DNA of 64,000 nucleotides, from contig JAOTOL010001647.1 of NCBI GenBank assembly GCA_034440575.1, forward strand, positions 1 through 64,000, read 5' to 3'. The notes beneath the pieces were generated by a model. The model searched no databases. It was not told the origin of the DNA and saw only the letters and a list, made by a program, of their open reading frames with translations. The DNA comes from Imbricaverruca yamaguchii. Taxonomy: Eukaryota; Arthropoda; Thecostraca; Neoverrucidae. Positions within the stretch are counted from its first letter, which is position 1. The number at the start of each line of letters is the position of its first letter. Below are positions 55,001 to 64,000 of this stretch, one piece after another. The position numbers and the translations under genes were made by a program.

Positions 55001-56479
55001 TTCCACTAAAAGGCCACATGCTAATCCGTGCCGTTTATTCCACGTCGCAAAAAATGGGTGGCAATGTGAGAAGCTCCTGGACGTGCGAGGGTTAAAGTTA
55101 AGCGAACAAAAAGTGTGGTAAGCGCTGAACGATTCCAGATGATGTTTCCCTATCACTCCCCCATCCACAAAGGAGGCATTAATCCGCCGCCTCTCCGTAT
55201 TCTGGCGAGCGAAATTGCAGTTTACCAAGTCAATACGTAGTTCTATATATTGTTTCAGTAAAATGTCATCTACACCTGTGGCAAGGTTGCTTCATGTCTG
55301 ACCAAGCATGGCCAGGTATGACGCGTTAATTGCATGAAAGAAAATATTCGCTTAATTACGTCGGGATAATACCACGCGCTTTAATAATGTCAGCTTGCAG
55401 ATGAAACACGGATATGTATGTAGGTTGTTGTCATGCAGTGAATAAATGGGCACATCCGAAGAAGAAAATCCACGGAGAGAAAGATTGATTGTACAATGGT
55501 GCCGGCATCCGATCAGGAACCTTTTAAGTAGTCAAGCCGGTGCATGCATGGCTTCGGCTATCATGCACTTCGGTTTACACTCAGATCTGAACATGACCCA
55601 TCAAAATACACTACGTTTAATTTCGGCTGGCCATTTTGTCAGCATAACCTAAAAATAATTGAAGTTCAGAGTATCCTGAGCAAATGTCCGCCTTAGTATG
55701 GAAGCGAACATAAATACCTGGCTTTCAATACACATGCATCAGTATGCATCACTATGCATGATGCAACACAAATATTGTTGAACGCGTAATCACTTCTTGA
55801 TTGTTGACGTAATTCAACAGAGTTTCGTCGCCGCCAGATATGCCTTGCAGTTCTGGGATGCTTTTCACGACAAACGTCCACGAATATCAGCTTACTTGAA
55901 ATGTGATGCACCTTCGTGATATTCGAAGTTGGTCGGCAATCATATGCTTCAGCGCTTAAATGAAATAGTTGAGATTGAATATGTACATAAGTTGCAGTGT
56001 ACTGACCACAGCCTATGCATAACAAATTCTACTGTACGCATATGCGATGAGATCTGGATTATGGTGACATAACAATACCCTTCTCGAAGACGATTTTTCA
56101 TTTATAGCGTGCGTACAGAGATCAAGAATAAATAATGCTAGCGACAGCATAGTTACGGGACAATGTTTACAATTTGCGTTTGAAGTTGGAAATGATCACG
56201 AGTGCCATTCGAGGCAGTAGAATCAGAAGCCGTATAGAAATGGTCGTGCAGAGGAGAAAAGAAGAAAGTATATTACGTGACTGCAACAATATGGAATTGA
56301 TTGCTTTTGTCTCCAGTTCTACCAACGAATATGCAACTACCACCACCAACGACACGCCACCAACGATACGCAACTGTTCGTGATCGAGCAAATGCTTTCT
56401 GGGAACATGAATGTTTGACCTGCTAGTTATGGTCTATATTGAGATGGATAAAGCAGGGTTTGATACCTACAAAATGCTT
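52046..56479. other. No gene recognised; minor repeats
   Basis: A small inverted repeat CGAGGACGTTTTTGACGTCC lies at 52103-52126. A (TGCAT)n run lies at 53763-53800. A solitary TTAA-element end (inverted CCCTCGCACGTCC, TTAA 55092-55095) lies at about 55078. Open frames at 52568-52981 and 53186-53527 carry no known motif. Confidence 0.5.
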
Positions 56480-56960
56480 CTTCGGTATGTGCGCCCAATG
56501 AAATACTAAGGACACATCAATGTTTTGGAAACAGAAGACGGGCAGCTAACTTCAGACAACAAAGACATATTTAAATATTGCAACGCATTGTTTGATGAAC
56601 TACATGAGTCAACATGTCATGCAGATGATAGCCACCGGCGAATCAACGACTATTTGAATTCTATAGATCTTCACGAATTGTGAAAAATGGAAAGAGCTCC
56701 TGTAATAGTCAACAAGTGAAGGCAATACATGTATGCTTAAAGGCATGATGAACAAAGCTCCATCCGCTTCTGGATTTTAGAAGGAATTTTTGCTTTCCTT
56801 CTGGCCGGACCTGGCGAACATGATCGTAGATTACATAAATGAAGCAAAAGGAGGAGTGTTTTCATATCGCACCGTCGTGGAGTGATAACATGAATAAGAA
56901 AGAGAACAATCCGTAGAGCATTAAGAATATACAGAGGTGCATACTAAATAGTTTCTATAA
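56480..56960 (+). mobile_element. Decayed LINE fragment (L1/Tx1-like, region before the RT core)
   Basis: Across stops and frame changes the plus strand reads VLETEDGQLTSDNKDIFKYC, ALFDELHEST, a KAPSASGF-like segment, SFWPDLANMIVDYINEA and RRGVIT. These recall the region around NKSPGxDGxxxEFY...FWP and ISQRRGVI of L1/Tx1 reverse transcriptases. It is strongly eroded. Confidence 0.5.
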
Positions 56961-57090
56961 TAGTGGCCTTGTCAAATATAATTAGGAGTGTCATGGGAAG
57001 TACGTAAATAGTGGTCTTTCAGATTAAACGGGCTCAATTTGAGGCAGATTTTTTGGGTTCTAACTTGCGAAATCTACCGGATGTTATTAA

Positions 57091-58093
57091 CCCACGCACG
57101 TCCGGGGGGGGGGGGCAGATATCTGCCCCCTCCGGTTTTTCATCATTTGCCGCCAAACTAATAGGGTTAGCAAGGCCAAACCTCGCATAGCTGTTCATTG
57201 GTCTTTTCCGCATATTCGCATACACTTTTAATCCTGGGTCATTTCAGATCAGGTCACCAGGTCAGGTGAAGTGACCCAACTACACTCTGAGTTCTAGGTG
57301 GCATAACTTCCATAATAATTGGGCGATTGATTTCAAACTTATAGCATGTCATGATCTCATTAGGGACCATAATATGTATATCGTTTTTTTCGTAGCATTG
57401 ACCTTAGGTCAGGTCGCTGCCATGGCTTCCCCATTATAGGGCTATGGTAAAATATACAAATGTTTCCTAGTTACACATTTGCGCTGGGAATGTTCACATA
57501 ACGGTTGTGGCATGTAGATGGAAGCTATGCTCAATGTTACCGCTGACATTTTTGCTCAGTGACCTCACCAAGGTCTCTGAGGTCACCTGAGATCACTACA
57601 CATTTATGCGCATTACATAGCACTGCATTGAGCTAGAAGGTTGAAATTCCCGTCATTATGCTTGTATCGTGAAGACGTGTCGATTGATACCCTGCATGAC
57701 CTCACTGGGCCTTGACCTGAGGTCATGACTTCATGACCTTGACCTGAGTTTCGGTTGACCTGACCTTTTAATTACACCGCCCATTGTGGGTAGCGCATTT
57801 CAAGGACTATCGAATAGCGTTCGTCATTTGTTTCTATCTGTTACAGGTCCTGAGATATGTGTCAATATCTGAGTGCCACCTGATCTGGTCGAATTTGACC
57901 TATGATGGCCCAGTGACCTGAATGTTGACCTGAGGGGAAAAATGACCGAAACACTTTCGATAGAGCCCGTCATCAGCTATCCAACGCCGTTTTTCGTTTG
58001 TCGCTAGCTAGCATAGTTCCAGAGATTTTAGGGGGCAGACATCTGCTCCCCCCGGATATGCGAAGTTTTCGCGGACCGTCGGACGTGCGAGTG
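57091..58093. mobile_element. TTAA-flanked non-coding element, 1003 bp
   Basis: TTAA at 57087-57090 and 58094-58097. The inverted ends are CCCACGCACGTCCG and CACTCGCACGTCCG. Next to each end is a G/C hairpin (GGGGGCAGATATCTGCCCCC left, GGGGGCAGACATCTGCTCCC right). The interior is rich in AGGTCA and GACCTGA motifs and has no frame. Terminal CCC and TTAA suit a piggyBac-type MITE. Confidence 0.8.
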
Positions 58094-58097
58094 TTAA

Positions 58098-61000
58098 ATA
58101 CTACGAACATGACTTGGAGAAACAGAAGAAGCCAGGATTGACCCAACCAGTTAAGCCTTCTCGATTTTTTTCTATAACACTACACAATGTATTCCAGCTG
58201 TTGATACGTTGATTGCTATCTTGAACGTTTGGAGCTGGTTTTCAAACAAAAAATGAAATATTTGAGAGAAAATACATTATGCCATACCAGTTTGTGTAAA
58301 ACAATGGTTTAGGGGGTACTCCCACCAACGGGGTAAAATCGCTCATGCATTTAGCGAAGGTCCCTTTACCCATTTAAAACCATATCATTTTCCTAGAGGC
58401 TCATTTGATACTAAAATGACGACGATTGTACCCAAATTACAAGTAATTGAAGACATGTTGTGGTATATTTAGCAGCATGGTGCACGGAAGAGGCCAAGGA
58501 ATTCGTAGATTGTACGAGTTAACCTTTCGAGGAAGCGTAGAAAACCACTGTTTATCTTTTACTTATGCTTGTAGTGGAATACTGGCATTGCGCTCATGTA
58601 GTGCTCTCTCTGGACCAGGGTGAGGCTCTCTCGAAAGTCCCGCCCCACCTCCTCAGGTTTTCCCGGGATAGCTGCCGAATGAGTGGACACAGATACACGG
58701 AACTGTAGTACGTCCATATGCATCTCATTTTGCATATCTTGAAACAAATTTGAGGACAAGATCGTCGGCCCTTGACTCCAAACGGGACAAGCAGAGAAAT
58801 GCTCCCAAACATTAAAAGAGCCACCATTCGGAGTAATTGCCACATATCAACACCAAGCTCAGACCATGCTGTTCTTTCATCAACTCGTTGTAATTAGGGG
58901 CGTTTGGAATCGTTTGGAGGGGCGCAATTTCTTCGGATGGGAGCCACTGTTAAAGTCCGTACGGGGGCCTTAGACTGACAATTTGCTGAGCCGAGGAAGG
59001 TTAATGGGTTCACCGGTACATAGAAAAGGGACATTTATTCCTCTCACTAGGCGCTCTTCGTCTAAAGAGGATACCTATTCCTCTGATAGGGGCATCTTTA
59101 GCTTGAAAAATAATATGCTAAACGATTGGGGGACATGGTGCATTGCAGTCTATTGCGGATGTTTTTCCCGGTCAGAGTCGTCACACTTCCTTGGATTGGG
59201 GGGGGGGGGCACATGTCCAAGTGTCCCTCCCTCTATTTAGAACCTCTGGTGTTGAGTAGCCCCGTGAATGTGGGCAGGGTCATCGGGATCGTTCCAATAG
59301 CCTGAGCCTAGGACGATTTTGCAATGGGCATGTTGGGGCCAAACCTTTGCTTGCTCTTAATTCTAGACACCATAATGTTGCTGACAAACACATTGGGCTT
59401 GGTAATCTGACTTTTTGAGACTCACAAACATTGATAAATATGGTGTGTTCTTATAGCAGCAATCCAAACTATGGATGATGCAATATTATCCATAGAAAGC
59501 CTGTTCAAACCAGACGTTTACCATTTCCGTGCTTTTCGCATGCGCCTGAACGAGAAAGAAATCAATCAGTTGAGCTTCCTTTGCTTAAACGCGAAATTCC
59601 TGAAGGTGCAGCGCTTGTTTAAAGACTTCGTGTGGCAATGGTACACCTGCTACAAATCGCATAAAACATTGGCAGAACCCTCTGATTCCATTTGAAATTA
59701 TATGAAGAACCCACGTGAAATGCGTTGAAACCGACATGTCTATGGAAAATACCGATATTTACGTGCGCAATAAGGTGTCACAATAAGCCTGAAAACCAAA
59801 CGGAAATATAAACAACCGAGACAAACAGCCGAAAATTAAATCGTTCGGGTTACTTTTTGCTTCGACCGTCTTTAGCAAGACAAATTCTCACACATAACTA
59901 TTGGTCGATCCGACACACTTTAGAGGTCGTCACAAATTTCGCTTGTTGTCACCCCACCTTACGGGGTTTATATCTAAGGATCCTAGCTCGTGGCAACTTT
60001 CTTAATAAGATTATAATATGAATAAGAGAAATGACCTCAACAGATTATATACATTCACGTTTCATCTCTTTTTGTATGCCTATACAAGTTGCACGAATTA
60101 CGATTACTAAGTTATCCACTTGTTCCTGCACCCTGCGCGATGTCGCGAGCAATTTCAGAAAGCATGCCCCAAAGCCGGCACATGCAGTGGGTTGCCCCGG
60201 GGCTCATCCAGTTGCCGACATCCATTGTGCGCAACAGGAAGCATGCCATGGGGACAGCTGTCCGCCTTTACCCATGACCGTTATGCACACGTTTTGTCAT
60301 GCACAGTGTATGTTGTCACTACCTAGAACGAGTATCTGAAACCCAGCGGATGAGCGGATGACTTAACAATTTAAGCCATGGAACATTCACAGGTTCACTA
60401 AAAACCGACGAAACTTCGATGCACATAGCGTGTTAAAGTCGTTTGCTCAGCACTATTGTATAAAACCTGCTACGGGACCACGAGCCTTGTATTTATAACC
60501 CGTAGGCTACGGTAGCAAATAGACTACCTTTGTCGTCACCTAAATTTTGTTGGATCGACGTGCAATTTTGTATGCATGCTTACGTTGTCAAGGGGAATTG
60601 AAGCAACATGCATCCAGAAGGATTTTTGTTTGACTGTTAAGGGCATGCCCTTGTGCACAAAGGACGGGGCCTAAAGTTGTGCAATGTTCAGTTATTGCTA
60701 CTGCCGTCAAGAATTCATCATTTCTAATGATTTCTGTAGATTTCCATGTTTTTCATTCCCAAGTTCAATGTGAAGTGCAATAAATCAGAGAAGAAATGAG
60801 GCCATATGCGAAGGTTGAGTTTCATACATCTTTGGTGCAGTCTCAGTCCGGCCACATTTACCTCCGCCCCACTAACACTTTGTTCTCTCAACGTGGGGCC
60901 ATGTCAGGAGGGTTTTATCAACAACATTGGCAACCACACTGCATCCATGTGTTGGGCCACACCAATAGTTGTTTTTCTTCTAACTTCTCCATCCACGATT

Positions 61001-61628
61001 TTGGTTGTAGGTTGTAATGAAAATGGGGCCGTTTGGCTCGTCAATTGGTCAGCTGTATCCTCCAGTGAACCGGACCCACCCAAGTGTTGGCGTCAGGTTT
61101 CCACTGCCAGGTTTTTGTCAAATACCGCATTTTCCCGAAGTTGATCAGACCCCGTCAAGTAATGGGAGGTGGAGCATGGATCCCAAATACCCCGGCAGTG
61201 GCGGCGTCCACGATCAAAGCTAACAATGGTGGTACAGTTGCGTAACTAAAATATAAAACGGCAAGTTCGTTACGAATTCAAATCAAATCCAAATCGAGCA
61301 AAGTATATTTTCTTCGCTCCTGACAAAAACAACCGTACGACATTGACAACTTTGGCCTAAACTTTCACTGGACTCATAGCCCTTGCGGTTCGCAGAATTC
61401 ACAGAGCGGAAACCTGGTTACACCATTGTGAATGAAGTTCTCTCGGAAAATGACAGAAGCAAGTATGGACTTAAGGGCCGAGAAGAGAAGCATGTGGACT
61501 AGTCCCTCGGTATTTTCAGGCTATGTTCAATTAGACAATGCAGTTATGATCCTAGCATAATATTGTTTAATACAACGAAGAATGACTCTTAAGTGCTCCT
61601 GGGTTTTAGACATTGCGTGAGACGAAAT
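58098..61628. other. No gene recognised
   Basis: Short open frames (58559-58843, 59471-59695, 60031-60339, 60796-61223) show no known motif. A run of 12 G lies at 59199-59210. Confidence 0.45.
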
Positions 61629-61830
61629 GTACGACCCTCAATATACCAGGAGGTGCTGAGTTTACATCAAAAGTAACGTTAGGGATTATGCTATATTACT
61701 CAACGTTTCGGCCAGGGGCCATCGTCAGGAGAGACGATAGCCCCTGGCCGAAACGTTGAGTAATATAGCATAATCCCTAACGTTACTTTTGATGTAAACT
61801 CAGCACCTCCTGGGATATTGAGGGTCGTAC
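61629..61830. repeat. Near-perfect palindrome, two 98-nt arms, 6-nt loop
   Basis: Left arm 61629-61726 and right arm 61733-61830 are inverted copies with about two or three mismatches. Loop is AGGAGA. Each arm holds GGCCGAAACGTTGAGTAATA when read from the centre outward. A single transcript would fold into a hairpin of nearly 100 base pairs. Confidence 0.97.
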
Positions 61831-62155
61831 ACGCAATACTTAGCATTGACTTCTCACGCAATACTTAGCATAGACGTCTCACGCAATACTTAGCATAATA
61901 TTAACGAAATCGTAGGTCTTAGCTCTTCTCCAGTGGTATAAATATTATGGCAGCTGCGGGAGATATCACCTCACAAATTCCACAATAGGAGACTAGAAAC
62001 TTGACAATTTTCGCCCAGACGAGAACTGAACACAATGACTATTCGGTAGGATACTATGCCTCGCAATCATTTGTCTCCCCCACAACTTTTTGTCTCAAAC
62101 ACAGCATGTTTTTCGATGATAGTGGCCCTGTGCTAGGGAAGTGGCACTAGGTTAA

Positions 62156-62994
62156 CCCGTCCCGTCTCTGGGGGTCTTCAACGGCCCCCACCTGAGGTTC
62201 TTCGCGGATAACGATCGACCGGCGCGCGGTAGCGCGCGAAAATTTGGTATACCTTTTCCCGCATCAAATTGGCATGTTATGTCAAAATGTTTCAGTCAAG
62301 TCATCTAGGATCAACGAGTTAGTCCCGGTCAAGTGAGGTCAGGTGAGGTCACCACTAAAAAAGTTCAATCAGTCGTCACGCCTTAACGGTTAGAGATATT
62401 TTATTGATGCTTTCAGCGTTTCCTTATCTTTAGGGGTGCAACAAAACGTACGAGAGGAATTTTTCCTTTATCCTTTTTTGACTACATATACATTTTTATA
62501 TTTGACTACATATAAATTTTTTGCCTGTTCCAGTTCATATAGAATATTCTGGCTAAAATAAACATTTTTTATTAACGCAAGTCGACTTCCAACAACGTTT
62601 CTCGGTCTGCTCTACCCATTAGAAAAGGAAAATTAAGGAAAACGTGAAAACTCAAAATTGTGAAATTTCAAAATTTGTTTAGGGGGACTTTCTATGGCAC
62701 TGGTCGATTTCGCTGTCTTTTTCTGATTCCAAATAATTTTTCTTTTTCCGAATATCCCCCAAAATGAACACCCCAGAGCCAAAGACATAATGTAAGTTGT
62801 GAAAAGTCGTGAAAATATAGCCCCCTAGTGACGTCACTTTTGGGGGAAGTTGTTTTGTGGGGTAGATCAGGACCCTACTCGTCGAGCGCTTTCCGATGAC
62901 ACCTCTTTCGTGTTCGTGTGCGCTGTGTGTGTGTGTGTGTGTGTAATTCCCCCAGAGACGGGGGGAGAATTTCTCCCAGAAAAGGCGCGGGGGG
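62156..62994 (+). mobile_element. TTAA-bordered element, copy B
   Basis: It follows TTAA at 62152-62155 and begins CCCGTCCCGTCTCTGGGGG, then a hairpin. CCCGTCTCTGGGGG recurs inverted near 62950-62963 before a TTAA at 62995-62998, which may be the right border. The left 440 bp align by eye with copy A at 24733. It is non-coding. Confidence 0.65.
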
Positions 62995-63257
62995 TTAATA
63001 ACACCCACAACCGGCTATTACCACCAACACACAAAACCGCACAAAAACATCAATTAACACGTACAAAAAACACCCCCCTCCCGGGTGTAAGGGGGGTTTT
63101 CTTTTCTGCCCCCCCGCCGAAAGTCCCCCGGTTTAAAAAAAAAAAACAAAGTGAGAAAAAAAAAAAAAAAACCCACAATCTCCCCTTTTTCCCGTCTCCC
63201 CATTTCTTATAACTTTGGGGAAAAAAGGAAACCTTATTCCCCAAAAAAACCAAAAAA

Positions 63258-63375
<118 letters not shown>

Positions 63376-63597
63376 GGTGGGTGTAGGTGTGGAACAAACT
63401 TTCTAGCAGGGTCAGATTCCCGCTGCACCTCCACCACATCGTCCCGCACCAGGTATGCTATCATGCTAGCAAGCTTGACAAATCCAGGAGAATTGTTGAT
63501 GCAATCCTCGGTATCCATAAATGCGGCCTCAATAGCTTTCCTCCTAAATTTGTTATTTTATTTTTTCTTTTAGGTTTTTAAATTTTGCAGTTATATC

Positions 63598-63640
63598 ATC
63601 CTGAAGAAGGCCTGTGGCCGAAACGTTGATGATGTGCTTT
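63598..63640 (+). other. Hammerhead-like core motif
   Basis: CTGAAGAAGGCCTGTGGCCG followed by AAACGTTGATGATG has the order CUGAxGA, short GC stem (GGCC..GGCC) and GAAAC of minimal hammerhead ribozymes linked to Penelope-like elements. A cleavage site and stem III cannot be confirmed. The same GGCCGAAACGTTGA string occurs in the palindrome at 61629. Confidence 0.35.
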
Positions 63641-63712
63641 GTGGTGGAAATATAGTTGCTCTCAATGTGCTACTTATCGTATAATTTGTCCAGACATTAT
63701 TCAACATTTATA

Positions 63713-63713
<1 letters not shown>

Positions 63714-63776
<63 letters not shown>
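63714..63776. repeat. (TA)n microsatellite
   Basis: TA repeat followed by the palindromic ATGGTCTATAGACCAT at about 63784-63800. Confidence 0.97.
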
Positions 63777-63780
<4 letters not shown>

Positions 63781-64000
63781 AATATGGTCTATAGACCATA
63801 TTTATAGGCCGAGAAAAATATGGTCTATATGGTCTATAGAGGTCCTGCCAGTTTTGTGGCGTGCTTATATTCAAATAGCAATTGAAGGAGTTCTGGGTGC
63901 TTGTCACTCAGAAGTGAATGGAGCGACGAGGTGATGCCCTCTTTTTGGCAGAAGGCCTTAATTGGTTGTCTATGAGGGTTAAAGCTGCTACAGTCAAACA

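Overview
This window looks like nuclear DNA of an arthropod. The evidence is intron-rich coding sequence, AACCT/TTAGG-type short repeats, and transposon families of several classes (LINE, hAT, Tc1, Helitron, TTAA-flanked elements). The one host gene I recognise closely follows the layout of insect Ack-like. I cannot settle the class (crustacean, chelicerate or insect). No rRNA gene, functional tRNA, CRISPR array or bacterial-type operon was found.

Region 1 (about 0.7-18.9 kb): one host gene on the minus strand, an ACK/TNK-family non-receptor tyrosine kinase (Ack-like). Twelve coding exons run from an ATG at 18893 to 2939, with GT..AG junctions and matching phases. They encode, in order, SAM, tyrosine kinase, SH3 and CRIB. 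The C-terminal tail lies beyond the left edge or is unrecognised. One exon lacks a base in a C run, which breaks the frame in the kinase core.

The introns of this gene are unusual. Minisatellites begin exactly at, or within a few bases of, many exon borders. In several cases the repeat unit contains the splice donor or acceptor with a few exon bases, so that one exon is followed or preceded by up to dozens of copies of its own splice site. In intron 3 an intact 278-bp hAT-type MITE has an 8-bp target duplication that is the last 8 bases of the intron, AG included.

Region 2 (19-35.6 kb): no host gene seen. It holds a LINE endonuclease fragment, 16-bp and 60-bp minisatellites, a TTAA element, AACCT arrays, a fold-back element, a large inverted repeat (29.6-31.6 kb) and a long tract of degenerate 21-bp repeats with a higher-order period (to 35.0 kb).

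Region 3 (35.6-48.0 kb): a nearly intact 3.17-kb hAT transposon with an 8-bp target duplication and one frameshift, long microsatellites, a degraded member of a multicopy arthropod protein family, a Helitron relic without its Rep core, a second copy of the 277-bp MITE, a small fold-back element and a 5'-truncated LINE.

Region 4 (48-64 kb): AT-rich sequence without a recognised gene. It contains a decayed LINE fragment, two TTAA-flanked non-coding elements with G/C-rich subterminal hairpins, a near-perfect palindrome of two 98-nt arms carrying a hammerhead-like core, and microsatellites.
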